This document shows, in pieces, positions 30,377 to 38,621 of a stretch of 64,000 bases of DNA. Within the stretch, counting starts at the first letter, position 1, and each line of letters starts with the position of its first letter. The DNA lies in the NCBI GenBank assembly GCA_963714325.1, contig CAVQOB010000003.1, positions 434,001 to 498,000 on the forward strand, read 5' to 3'. The stretch comes from CAVQOB01 sp963714325. Lineage in GTDB: Bacteria > Pseudomonadota > Alphaproteobacteria > Rhizobiales > Hyphomicrobiaceae. Made by a program: the position numbers and the translations under genes. The notes under the pieces are model-generated. The model was not told where the DNA came from. It saw only the letters and a list, made by a program, of their open reading frames with translations, and did no database searches.

Positions 30377-30883
30377 ATGCCGTGCACACGTGATGACCTG
30401 ATGGCTCGCCTCGCAGGGCTTGGCCTGCAAACAACGACCATCGAGCACGAAGCGGTTTTCACGGTGGCGGAGAGCGAAAAAATAGAGCGCAATCTGGCCG
30501 GCGGGCATACCAAAAACCTGTTTCTAAGGGACGCCAAGGGCCGGTTGTTCCTGGTTGTTGCGGAGAGCCATACGGTGGTCGATCTCAAGACGCTGCATAA
30601 GGTGATCGGCGCTGGTCGGCTGTCGTTTGGCAAGCCGGACCTGCTGGCGGAGGTTCTCGGCGTGCCGCCGGGCTCGGTGACGGCGTTCGCCGTTATCAAT
30701 GATCCGACACGCCGTGTCTCGGTGGTGGTCGACCGCGCCTTGATGGGCTATGACACCATCAACTGCCATCCGCTGGTCAATACGGCGACGACCAATATAG
30801 CGCGTGACGATCTGCTGAATTTCCTGCGCGCAACAGGGCACGAACCGGCTATCTGCGATCTTGCTGCGATGGCCGAACACTGA
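30377..30883 (+). CDS. YbaK/ProX-type aminoacyl-tRNA deacylase
   Basis: 168 residues. MPCTRDDLMARLAGLGLQTT opens like ProX-type free-standing editing domains; FTVAESEKIERNLAGGHTKN and LFLRDAKGRLFLVVAESHTV contain the conserved Lys of the YbaK/INS fold; VPPGSVTAFAVINDPTRRVS and VNTATTNIARDDLLNFL follow. These enzymes hydrolyse mischarged Ala- or Cys-tRNA(Pro). ATG 30377 has a GGGGA about 11 bases upstream; another in-frame ATG at 30347 has none. First gene of an intact run continuing with thioredoxin and LON-domain genes. Confidence 0.85.
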   Translation: MPCTRDDLMARLAGLGLQTTTIEHEAVFTVAESEKIERNLAGGHTKNLFLRDAKGRLFLVVAESHTVVDLKTLHKVIGAGRLSFGKPDLLAEVLGVPPGSVTAFAVINDPTRRVSVVVDRALMGYDTINCHPLVNTATTNIARDDLLNFLRATGHEPAICDLAAMAEH

Positions 30884-30950
30884 TCTTGCATTTCTCGGGT
30901 GCGGACCTGATATCCGTTGCACGGGCGCTTGGGTTGCTATGGAGACGGTT

Positions 30951-31892
30951 ATGGATTTCGGATTTCGCAAACCGGGTGCCGCGCCGGCCGCAACGCCAGC
31001 AGCACCCGGCCAAATCGGCGCCGGTGACCTGGTCAAGGATACGACGACGGCCGGGTTCGCCAAGGACGTGCTCGAAGCCTCCAAATCGGCGCTGGTGCTG
31101 GTCGATTTCTGGGCGCCGTGGTGTGGTCCCTGCAAGCAGCTGACGCCGATCATCGAGAAGGTGGTGAAGGGTTACGGCGGCAAAGTGCGGCTGGTCAAAA
31201 TGAACATTGACGAGCATCCCGCGATCGCCGGGCAATTGCGGGTACAATCGATCCCGACCGTTTATGCGTTCCGCGATGGCAAGCCGCTCGATGGCTTCCA
31301 GGGCGCGCAGCCGGAGAGCGGGGTGAAAGCCTTCATTGACCGGTTGCTCGGTACTGACGCCGGCGATGATCTGGCGCAGGCACTCGCTGCTGCCGAGGAG
31401 GCGTTTGCGGCCGGTGATCTGCAGACCGCCGCCGAAGTCTATGCCGCCGTGCTGCAGCAGGAGGCGCAAAACCCGATCGCCCTGGCGGGGCTGGCACGCT
31501 GCTATCTGCAGAGCGGCGATACCGAGCGGGCCGAGCAGACCTTGGCGCTGGTGGCACCCAACATGCGCGAGACGCCGGCGGTGAAGGCGATCGTGGCGGC
31601 CATCGAGTTGGCCAAGCAGACAGGACAAGCCGGCGATGCGACGGCGCTGGCGGCGCAAGTCAATGCCAATCCCGCTGATCATCAGGCCCGCATCGATTAT
31701 GCGTTGGCGCTGGCCGCAGGTGGCCAGAAGGATGAAGCGGTCACGCAGTTGATCGAGGCGATCCGCCGCGATCGCAAATGGAACGAGGAAGCGGCGCGCA
31801 AGCAGCTGGTGAAATTCTTCGAGGCCTGGGGCTTCAAGGACCCGGCCGCCATCGAAGGCCGCAAGAAGCTGTCGTCGGTGCTGTTCGCCTGA
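30951..31892 (+). CDS. CnoX-like thioredoxin-TPR protein
   Basis: 313 residues. Thioredoxin domain with VLVDFWAPWCGPCKQLTPII (redox-active CGPC at about residue 60), cis-Pro in QSIPTVYAF, then tetratricopeptide-like helices (about 140-310: FAAGDLQTAAEVYAAVLQQE, NPADHQARIDYALALAAGGQ). This matches CnoX (YbbN). E. coli CnoX has lost the CGPC cysteines, while alphaproteobacterial forms keep them, as here, so it is probably both holdase and thiol reductase, working with GroEL. ATG 30951 lies 6 bases after GGAG; an upstream in-frame ATG overlaps that site. Confidence 0.88.
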   Translation: MDFGFRKPGAAPAATPAAPGQIGAGDLVKDTTTAGFAKDVLEASKSALVLVDFWAPWCGPCKQLTPIIEKVVKGYGGKVRLVKMNIDEHPAIAGQLRVQSIPTVYAFRDGKPLDGFQGAQPESGVKAFIDRLLGTDAGDDLAQALAAAEEAFAAGDLQTAAEVYAAVLQQEAQNPIALAGLARCYLQSGDTERAEQTLALVAPNMRETPAVKAIVAAIELAKQTGQAGDATALAAQVNANPADHQARIDYALALAAGGQKDEAVTQLIEAIRRDRKWNEEAARKQLVKFFEAWGFKDPAAIEGRKKLSSVLFA

Positions 31893-31936
31893 TATTGGCG
31901 CAGCGTTCGGGGATGAGCCGGCAACGGATGAGACAA

Positions 31937-32623
31937 ATGGATCGCTACCGCACGCTTGCCGACCTGCCGGAAGACGTGCCGGTGTTTCCGCTGCGCGGCG
32001 TCATCCTGCTGCCGCGCGCGACACTGCCGCTGAACATCTTCGAGCCGCGCTATCTGCAGATGTTCGACGACATGTTGCGTGGTAAGCGACTGGTCGCCGT
32101 TATCCAGCCCACGCAATCGTCAGGAGTGGACGAGACTGGCAAGGAGAACCCCAGCGATAAGGCGGTGCCGGTGCGCAGTATCGGTTGCCTCGGACGTTTG
32201 ACGGCGTTTCAGGAACTCGATGACGGCCGCATGATCGTGTCGCTGACCGGCATCGCGCGCTGCGAAGTGGTGCGTGAAATTCGCACCGAACACCCCTATC
32301 GCACGTTCCGCATGCGGTATGGCCGGTACGCTTCCGACCTCATCTCCGGCGCCGGCGAGGACAATGTCGATCGCGACGCGCTGCTGAAGGCGCTCAAGGC
32401 GTATCTCGAAGCACGCGAACTCAATGCCGACTGGCCGGCGATTGCGCGGTCGTCGAGCGAGACGCTGATCAATTCGCTGTCGATCATCAGCCCCTATGGA
32501 CCGGAAGAAAAGCAAGCGCTGTTGGAGGCGCCGGATCTTAAGACACGGGGTGATGTGCTGGTGGCGCTGGCAGAGATGGAGATCGCCGCCGGCCCGACGG
32601 GCGCTGGGTCGACGCTGCAATAG
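31937..32623 (+). CDS. LON substrate-binding-domain protein
   Basis: 228 residues consisting only of the N-terminal domain of Lon protease: VPVFPLRGVILLPRATLPLN, IFEPRYLQMFDDML, IGCLGRLTAFQELDDGRMIV. No AAA+ or protease parts. Such free-standing domains are standard in Rhizobiales next to the thioredoxin-TPR and Trm112-like genes. They presumably bind unfolded or specific substrates; function unproven. In-frame ATGs at 31913 and 31928 also exist; 31937 is preferred because it matches the usual short leader before the domain. Confidence 0.85.
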   Translation: MDRYRTLADLPEDVPVFPLRGVILLPRATLPLNIFEPRYLQMFDDMLRGKRLVAVIQPTQSSGVDETGKENPSDKAVPVRSIGCLGRLTAFQELDDGRMIVSLTGIARCEVVREIRTEHPYRTFRMRYGRYASDLISGAGEDNVDRDALLKALKAYLEARELNADWPAIARSSSETLINSLSIISPYGPEEKQALLEAPDLKTRGDVLVALAEMEIAAGPTGAGSTLQ

Positions 32624-32660
32624 GCGAGGATGTCCGCACTTGCTTTCTGGCTCGTGCGCC

Positions 32661-32700
32661 TCATCCGAAAACCGCTATACACTTTTCGGAGCGCACGAGC
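32661..32700. repeat. diverged palindromic intergenic element
   Basis: ATCCGAAAACCGCTATACAC followed by TTTTCGGAGCG forms an imperfect hairpin. It shares the core CCG(A)AAAACCGC...CACTTTTC with the two 47-bp elements at 35701 and 36835, and resembles the abundant palindromes of Rhizobiales intergenic DNA. Confidence 0.55.
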
Positions 32701-32780
32701 GGGCATCCGAAGCGCGAGACAAGAGCGTGGATGCGGCGTGGGCATCTGAAGCGCGAGATAAAAAGAGTGAGAACGGGACG

Positions 32781-33035
32781 ATGGGCAACGACGATCACGC
32801 AAACAGACTGCGACCGCCGCAAAGCGGGTCGCAATCGGGATTGGTCGATCCAAAACTCATCGAACTGCTGGTCTGTCCACTGACCAAATCCGTGCTGACC
32901 TATGATCGCCAGAACGCGGAGTTGATCAGCCGGGCGGCCAGGCTTGCCTATCCGATCCGCGATGGCGTGCCGGTCATGCTGCCGGACGAAGCCCGCGTGC
33001 TGGACGACAACGATCCGGCCTTGCGTCGAGGCTGA
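32781..33035 (+). CDS. Trm112-family protein
   Basis: 84 residues. VDPKLIELLVCPLTKSVLTY and AARLAYPIRDGVPVMLPDEA are the Trm112/UPF0434 signature, including one of the CP zinc-ribbon-like turns (the other cysteines of zinc-binding members are missing, as often in bacteria). Trm112-type proteins partner methyltransferases in eukaryotes and some bacteria; the bacterial role is little studied. ATG 32781 has AACGGGACG upstream. Last gene of the ybaK-thioredoxin-LON-Trm112 group. Confidence 0.85.
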   Translation: MGNDDHANRLRPPQSGSQSGLVDPKLIELLVCPLTKSVLTYDRQNAELISRAARLAYPIRDGVPVMLPDEARVLDDNDPALRRG

Positions 33036-33162
33036 GGCGGCGGCCGCTCATCGCTATTCAAAATCCGATGTCGGCTATGCCCTGAGAACACCATTCCCGG
33101 CTTGTGATCCATCGCGATTGCGCATCAGATAGCGCTCCGAGCATGCTGGGGAGTTATTGGAG

Positions 33163-35577
33163 ATGCAATCACACGCGCGCGCAGTTGTCATTGGTGGTGG
33201 GGTCGTCGGCGCGTCGGTGCTCTATCACCTGACCAAGATCGGCTGGACCGATGTGGTGCTGCTTGAAAAACATGAACTGACCTCGGGCTCGACGTGGCAC
33301 GCTGCGGCTGGCGTCCATACCTATAATTCCGACGCCAATGTCTCGCGGCTGCAGAAATATACGATCGACCTCTACAAGGAGATCGAGCAAATCTCCGGCC
33401 AGTCCTGCGGCATCCACGAAACCGGCAACATGGTGCTCGCGGCGACGCCCGAGATCATGGACAATCTCCGCCTGATGCATTCGCGTGCGCGCTATCTCGG
33501 CATGGAGACGGCTCTGATCACGCCGAGCGAAGCTAAGAAGCTCAACTGCCTGATCGATGAGACATGCTTTGTCGGCGGCCTTTATCGCGCGGATGGCGGA
33601 CACGTCGATCCCAACGGCGTTACGCATGCCTATGTGAAGTGTGCGCAGAAGGCCGGCGCCGCCGTGCATCGCTTTACGATGGTGCAGGCGTTGAACCAGC
33701 AGCCCGACGGGTCCTGGGAGGTCGTCACTGACAAGGGCACGATCATCGCCGAGCATGTCGTCAACGCCGCAGGCCTTTGGGCGCGTGAGGTCGGGCGGAT
33801 GGCCGGGCTTGAACTCCCGGTGCTGGCGATGGAGCACATGTACCTTGTCACCGAGCCTATCCCCGAACTCGCCGATGTCGCGAAGGAACAGCTGCCGACG
33901 ACCGATTACTTCGGCGAGATCTACATGCGCCAAGAAGGCAAAGGCGCGCTGCTTGGGACCTACGAACAGGATTGCCGCGTCTGGTCGCCGGATACGGCAC
34001 CGTGGGACTTCAACATGCAATTGCTGCCCGATGATCTGGATCGCCTGGCGCCACATCTTGAAATCGGGGCTAAACATTTTCCGCCGATCGGCCGGGCCGG
34101 CATCAAGCGCGTCGTCAACGGTCCTTTCACCTTTGCGCCGGATGGCAATCCGCTGGTTGGGCCGGTGCGCGGCTTGCGGAACTTCTGGAGTGCATGCGGG
34201 GTGATGGCTGGATTTGCGCAGGGCGGCGGCGTTGGCCTGGCGCTGTCGCGCTGGATGGTGGACGGCGATCCGGGTGCAGATATCTTCGCCATGGACGTTG
34301 CGCGGTTCGGGGCCTTCGCCACGCACAAATACACCAACATCAAGGTGCAGGAAAATTACAAGCGGCGCTTCCGGATCGCCTATCCGAACGAGGAGCTGAC
34401 GGCTGCGCGGCCGCTGCGGCGCACGCCGGTTTATGATCGGCTGAAGGCGGGCGGCGCTGTCTTCGGCGCGAACTTCGGGCTTGAGGCGGCACTCTGGTAT
34501 GCGCCGAAAGGCATGGAGCCGGTGGAGACGCCGACCTATCGCCGTTCGAACGCTTTTCCGGTCGTGCGCGCGGAATGTCTGGCCGTCCGCAATGCCGTCG
34601 GGTTGATGGAAATCTCCGGCTTCGGCAAGTATGAGGTTACGGGTCGCGGCGCCGCTGGATTCCTTGATCGGGTGCTTGCCTGCAAAATTCCAAAGGTCGG
34701 CCGCATGGTGCTGGCGCCGATGCTGAATGAACGCGCCACCATCATGGGCGACTTCTCGCTGGCGCGCCTCGCGGATGATCGCTTCCTGATGATTGGCTCG
34801 GGCGTCGCCGAGATTTTCCATATGCGCTGGTTCGAGCGCTTGGGGATTCCCGACACCGTCGCCATCCGGCCGATGCCCGGCGGGTTGACCGGGTTCATGA
34901 TCGCCGGCCCGAAGTCGCGGGAGCTCTTGCAGCGGCTGGTGCGCGAGGATATCTCGAACGCCAATTTCAAATTCTTCGCGGTGCGCGAGATGGCCGTTGG
35001 ACTGGTGCCGGCGATCATCGTCCGCGCCAGCTACACCGGCGATCTCGGCTACGAAATCTGGTGCACACCCGATTATCAAGTGACGCTCTATGAGCAATTG
35101 ATCGAGGCTGGTCTTGATCTTGGTCTCAGCCACTTCGGCAACCGCGCGTTGATGTCGCTGCGGCTGGAGAAGGGATATGGCGCGTTCTTCCGCGAGTTCC
35201 GGCCCGATTATACGCCCGTTGAGTCCGGGCTCGACAGGTTCATCGCTTACGACAAACCGGTCGCCTTCGTCGGCAAGGCTGCGGCCTTGGTGGATTTAGC
35301 GCGCGCGCCGGAGAAAAAACTTGTGACGCTCATCGTTGATACCGACACCGAAGTCGTCGGCTACGAGAGCGTCATGCGTGGCGAGACAGCAGTCGGGCAG
35401 ATTACCTCCGGCGGTTATGCCCACTGGGCCGGAAAATCCATCGCCATGGGCTACGTCAAAACCGCCTACGCGACGGACGGCACTGATTTGTCGATCCTGA
35501 TTTTCGGCGAAGCTCGCCGTGCCCGCGTCGCCGTCACACCGCTGTTCGATGCTAACGGCGGACGGCAGCGGGGATGA
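33163..35577 (+). CDS. dimethylglycine/sarcosine dehydrogenase-like flavoprotein with GcvT domain
   Basis: 804 residues. N-terminal FAD-binding DAO domain (AVVIGGGVVGASVLYHL, GSTWHAAAGVHTYNSDANVS with the conserved covalent-flavin-region histidine), an FAO middle segment (about 370-430), then a GcvT-type tetrahydrofolate-binding domain (GLMEISGFGKYEVTGRGA, GGLTGFMIAGPKSRELLQRL, YTGDLGYEIW, GNRALMSLRLEKGYGAF). This layout belongs to enzymes that oxidatively demethylate dimethylglycine or sarcosine and pass the one-carbon unit to tetrahydrofolate. The exact substrate cannot be read. ATG 33163 follows GGAG; a TTG lies 6 bases earlier. It stands alone, ending at a repeat-rich gap before ruvA. Confidence 0.85.
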   Translation: MQSHARAVVIGGGVVGASVLYHLTKIGWTDVVLLEKHELTSGSTWHAAAGVHTYNSDANVSRLQKYTIDLYKEIEQISGQSCGIHETGNMVLAATPEIMDNLRLMHSRARYLGMETALITPSEAKKLNCLIDETCFVGGLYRADGGHVDPNGVTHAYVKCAQKAGAAVHRFTMVQALNQQPDGSWEVVTDKGTIIAEHVVNAAGLWAREVGRMAGLELPVLAMEHMYLVTEPIPELADVAKEQLPTTDYFGEIYMRQEGKGALLGTYEQDCRVWSPDTAPWDFNMQLLPDDLDRLAPHLEIGAKHFPPIGRAGIKRVVNGPFTFAPDGNPLVGPVRGLRNFWSACGVMAGFAQGGGVGLALSRWMVDGDPGADIFAMDVARFGAFATHKYTNIKVQENYKRRFRIAYPNEELTAARPLRRTPVYDRLKAGGAVFGANFGLEAALWYAPKGMEPVETPTYRRSNAFPVVRAECLAVRNAVGLMEISGFGKYEVTGRGAAGFLDRVLACKIPKVGRMVLAPMLNERATIMGDFSLARLADDRFLMIGSGVAEIFHMRWFERLGIPDTVAIRPMPGGLTGFMIAGPKSRELLQRLVREDISNANFKFFAVREMAVGLVPAIIVRASYTGDLGYEIWCTPDYQVTLYEQLIEAGLDLGLSHFGNRALMSLRLEKGYGAFFREFRPDYTPVESGLDRFIAYDKPVAFVGKAAALVDLARAPEKKLVTLIVDTDTEVVGYESVMRGETAVGQITSGGYAHWAGKSIAMGYVKTAYATDGTDLSILIFGEARRARVAVTPLFDANGGRQRG

Positions 35578-35593
35578 TGGTCAGACTCTCTTG

Positions 35594-35674
35594 CTTGGCG
35601 CTTCAGTTGCCTACTCGATGCTTGCCCGCCTCCGGCAGGACCAACCGCGCTCTTTTCTTGGCGCTTCAGTTGCC
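35594..35674. repeat. 18-bp direct repeat pair
   Basis: CTTGGCGCTTCAGTTGCC occurs at 35594-35611 and again, identical, at 35657-35674. A shorter repeat (ACCGCGCTCTT and AACCGCGCTCT) lies between and after. It fills the gap between the flavoprotein stop and the ruvA end. No gene is seen. Confidence 0.6.
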
Positions 35675-35700
35675 CACCAGCAACCGCGCTCTGTTTGCCC

Positions 35701-35747
35701 GTGCTTCTTTCGGGAAAACCGCGCACACTTTTCCCGGAAGCACTCTA
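35701..35747. repeat. 47-bp palindromic repeat, copy 1
   Basis: Begins GTGCTTCTTTCGGGAAAACC and ends TTTTCCCGGAAGCACTCTA; the arms GTGCTTC.TTTCGGGAAAA and TTTTCCCGGAAGCAC pair. It differs from copy 2 (36835-36881) at only two positions. The last three bases are the complement of the ruvA stop TAG, so the element includes the end of the gene and may serve as its terminator. Confidence 0.75.
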
Positions 35748-36371
35748 CCGCGCCAATTCCTTCAGCCCGCGGCGGATGAGTTTGGCGACGTCGGCGTCGG
35801 GGCCGAGTTCTTTCGATGCGGCGGCGATGGCAGCGGAGGCTTGCAGCGGTTGATAGCCGAGGTTGGTCAGTGCCGAAATGGCTTCCGCTGCTGCGTTGCC
35901 GACGGCTGGCGCCAGGCTCACGGCTTCGCCTGGCTTCCCACCCGTTGACGCATTGACCGATGCGATCGACAAGGCTGGTGCCTTATCCTTCAACTCCAGC
36001 ACAATCCGTTGCGCGAGTTTCTTGCCGACTCCTTGCGCCTGCTCGACAACCTGCCAACTCCCGAGCGCGATGGCATTGGCGAGGTCCTGCGTCGATAATG
36101 TGCCGAGCACGGCGAGTGCCACCTTCGAGCCGACACCCTGGATCGACTGCAGGGTGCGGAACCAGGTCCGTTCGACCTCGCTGGTGAAGCCGAACAAGCG
36201 GATCGCGTCTTCGCGGACGTGCGTGTCGATGGTCAGCGCAACGTCGTCACCGGTCTTGAGATTGCGCAGCGTGCGCGATGACGCCTGCACCTCATAGCCG
36301 ACACCGCCGACGTCGATGATCAGATGGCTTTCGCCGATGGCGTCGATTTTGCCCTTGAGTTTGCCGATCAT
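35745..36371 (-). CDS. ruvA: Holliday junction helicase subunit RuvA
   Basis: 208 residues, the usual length. MIGKLKGKIDAIGESHLIID starts the OB-fold domain; two helix-hairpin-helix motifs (SIQGVGSKVALAVLGTL, QGVGKKLAQRIVLELKDKA) follow; a flexible linker leads to the C-terminal RuvB-contacting domain (ISALTNLGYQPLQASAAIAA). It tetramerises on Holliday junctions and loads RuvB. In most Rhizobiales ruvC-ruvA-ruvB are adjacent; here neither ruvC nor ruvB is next to it, since a repeat-rich gap lies on both sides. Confidence 0.95.
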   Translation of the reverse strand: MIGKLKGKIDAIGESHLIIDVGGVGYEVQASSRTLRNLKTGDDVALTIDTHVREDAIRLFGFTSEVERTWFRTLQSIQGVGSKVALAVLGTLSTQDLANAIALGSWQVVEQAQGVGKKLAQRIVLELKDKAPALSIASVNASTGGKPGEAVSLAPAVGNAAAEAISALTNLGYQPLQASAAIAAASKELGPDADVAKLIRRGLKELAR

Positions 36372-36473
36372 AGGGAATTGGCCTTTCGCTTGGGCGCGGG
36401 CCGTCGACGGTTGAGAGAATCAGGCTGCGCCATGGATCACCTTAAACGGAGCGGCACGGCAAAGTCTTCGCGG

Positions 36474-36555
36474 GGTGGCGGATCATCACCCCGGCCACGT
36501 CGGCGGCGCCATCTCTCGTTAACCGCGACGCATAGCCGACGGGTGATCCGCCACC
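36474..36555. repeat. inverted repeat upstream of ruvA
   Basis: GGTGGCGGATCATCACCC (36474-36491) pairs with GGGTGATCCGCCACC (36541-36555) apart from a 3-base bulge, with a 49-base loop. It lies 100 bases upstream of the ruvA start in a gene-free stretch. Confidence 0.55.
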
Positions 36556-36670
36556 GCCATGCCGGCCACGGCATTGGAGCACAAATTTTGCAACCCAGGG
36601 GTGGTCGATCTCTGGGATACCCTTTTAAAGCGCGTGGGAGGGGGCTGGAGAGGCGTTTACCAATCGGGGG

Positions 36671-36728
36671 TAGGGCCCCCTAGCCAAGTCGATGATTAAC
36701 GCACGTACGAGCTTCCTAGGGGCCCTAG
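36671..36728. repeat. second inverted repeat upstream of ruvA
   Basis: TAGGGCCCCCTAG (36671-36683) pairs with CTAGGGGCCCTA (36717-36728) with one bulged base and a 33-base loop. It contains ApaI-like GGGCCC palindromes. No gene lies between 36372 and 36878. Confidence 0.5.
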
Positions 36729-36834
36729 CGCGCGAATCGCGCAAATGGCAAAAAAATGGCCGCACGCGGCCAGCGCATCAGGGACGTTCCGGCTTTAGTT
36801 GAATGAGGGAACGCCCCTGGGCCTTTATTTGGTC

Positions 36835-36881
36835 GTGCTTCTTTCGGGAAAATCGCTCACACTTTTCCCGGAAGCACTCTA
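36835..36881. repeat. 47-bp palindromic repeat, copy 2
   Basis: 45 of 47 bases match copy 1 at 35701. Again the final CTA is the complement of a TAG stop, here of the minus-strand glycosyltransferase at 36879. Confidence 0.75.
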
Positions 36882-38546
36882 GCGTTGTACCTGGTCAAGC
36901 AATCCGTTGCGCGAGGCGTCGGGCTTGCGCCGTTCATCCAGCAGCCGTTCGACCTTCGCCACTGCCTTGAGCCGCGCTTGCAACGGATCACCGTCGGTAT
37001 CCCCCGGCGTATGCGGGGCCGTGAACAGCAGTATCGGTTGGCCCGCGGGCAGCTGGCGCACCAGCCAGTCGACGTAGGCGCCGGCAAACGCTTTCGGATC
37101 GGGTCCGGGGAAGCCGACCGGGTCAACGCCGCGACCGATGATCGCCGCGTAGTTCAGCAGATACCATTTCGTGTTGGCGTCGACCGCGCGGCCGTCGCCG
37201 TCAGCCTTCAAGGCCCGGCATCGGTTGGTGTAGCCGATGATCCCGGGCGCGCGACAACGATCCGCAGCAGCGGTGGGACCACGCGGTCGCAGATAGAGAT
37301 CAAACACCGGCTGCGAACTGACGGTGACCATCACCGGCGTCGCCCCCGCGCGTTGCAGCTGCTCGATGCTCCGGCGCGCCTGATGTTCGCTCGGCGCGTT
37401 GATGTAGACGAGGGCTGGGAACAGCACGAGCGCCGTCGCCGCTGCTGCTGCGATCATCTGCATGCCGCGATCTTGAATGCGCGAGAGGGCGAAAGCCATG
37501 CCGCACCCCGCCAGCAGCGCCAGCCACGGCATCGCGAACATACTGAAGCGCGCGGGCAGCAGCGGATAGATGCCAGCGATGTTGAGCGCGATCATGGCGG
37601 CCGCGAGGGCAGCGGCCTGCGTCAGGTAGGGCAAGTCCCGTTTCAGCAAGCGCCACCCGCCTACCAGCGCCGCAGCGACAATGGGAATTGCCAGAATGCC
37701 ATAGTGGCTTTCAATCGTGCTCCACAGATTGCCCGCGAGCCAGACGGGATAGCTGCCGCCGCGCACAAAGCCGAAGCCCTGATAGGTATAGCCGAAATTG
37801 CGCAGCAGCGCCTCGTAGGCTGCTCGGATATGGGCTGCGTAGTAGAGGACATAGATCAGTCCGGCGAGCGGAAAAATCCATCCACCGGAGCGCAGGTTCG
37901 CGATTATGGCATTCGGCAAATCAGCTGGACGCCGCACACCGGTGAGCATGAACGCCGTGCCAACCGCGAACGCCGCCAACGGAAATGTCGAAGCGCTGAG
38001 CATCGCCAGCACGAGGATGCCAAGGCGTGCGAGGTGCGCGCGCGTGGTTGCTCCGGGCTGCTGCAGAAACGCCATGAGCGCGCAGGAACAGAGGATCTCG
38101 GCGGTGTATTGCTTCGCCTCGGTCATCAGGTAGGCGAAGGTGATGCCGCCGGCCAGGACCGCTGCCGATGCGGCCCGTTCAAGTGGGGTCAAGCCCGGCA
38201 TGCTGCGCGCGACGATCCAGACCGCCGCGCTGCCGGCGATCCACGATGGTAAGCGCAAGGCGATTTCATTGACGCCAAAGACCGCGTGCAGCGCCCGCAG
38301 CAAGAGAATGTAAAGCTGAGGCGCGGCCTGATCATAGAACGGCAGCGGTCCGAAAAGTTCGCCGAAGCGAGCCTCGGCGATGTTGGCCAGCAGCATCGCC
38401 TCGTCGTACCAGAAGGTATGCCGGGAAAAGAGTCTGGCGCTGTGCGCGAGAATTGTCAGCGTCACAAGGCCGAGGACGATGCGAACCGTCCAAACATGCG
38501 TATCCTGATCTTGGTCTGTCGCCGCTGTCATATTGCTTGATGCCAT
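36879..38546 (-). CDS. GT39/ArnT-like membrane glycosyltransferase
   Basis: About 555 residues with roughly ten hydrophobic helices. HTFWYDEAMLLANIAEA near the N-terminus holds the D-E pair seen in the first periplasmic loop of PMT/ArnT-type (GT-C) enzymes; LMTEAKQYTAEILCSCALMA is the second conserved loop. A periplasmic C-terminal domain (about 400-555) follows. GT-C enzymes transfer sugars from polyprenyl-phosphate to lipids or proteins at the outer face of the inner membrane. ATG 38546 is preferred over an in-frame TTG at 38588; AAGG lies upstream. Acceptor unknown. The minus-strand stop is inside a 47-bp palindrome. Confidence 0.75.
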   Translation of the reverse strand: MASSNMTAATDQDQDTHVWTVRIVLGLVTLTILAHSARLFSRHTFWYDEAMLLANIAEARFGELFGPLPFYDQAAPQLYILLLRALHAVFGVNEIALRLPSWIAGSAAVWIVARSMPGLTPLERAASAAVLAGGITFAYLMTEAKQYTAEILCSCALMAFLQQPGATTRAHLARLGILVLAMLSASTFPLAAFAVGTAFMLTGVRRPADLPNAIIANLRSGGWIFPLAGLIYVLYYAAHIRAAYEALLRNFGYTYQGFGFVRGGSYPVWLAGNLWSTIESHYGILAIPIVAAALVGGWRLLKRDLPYLTQAAALAAAMIALNIAGIYPLLPARFSMFAMPWLALLAGCGMAFALSRIQDRGMQMIAAAAATALVLFPALVYINAPSEHQARRSIEQLQRAGATPVMVTVSSQPVFDLYLRPRGPTAAADRCRAPGIIGYTNRCRALKADGDGRAVDANTKWYLLNYAAIIGRGVDPVGFPGPDPKAFAGAYVDWLVRQLPAGQPILLFTAPHTPGDTDGDPLQARLKAVAKVERLLDERRKPDASRNGLLDQVQR

Positions 38547-38621
38547 GGTCAACGTCGCCTTCGCGCTTGTTGCGCGCCAGCGATCCAATCATGCGCGGTG
38601 AGTCGGAGCAAATCCGGAAGG

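Noticed and set aside
33169..35133. A 654-codon open frame on the strand opposite the flavoprotein gene
   Set aside because: It mirrors a strongly recognisable GcvT/DAO protein; the opposite frame is His/Arg-rich with no domain. It is a GC-bias shadow.
36885..38252. A 455-codon plus-strand frame opposite the GT39-like gene
   Set aside because: It lacks ribosome site and domain and is rich in Arg/Gln, typical of shadows of membrane-protein genes.
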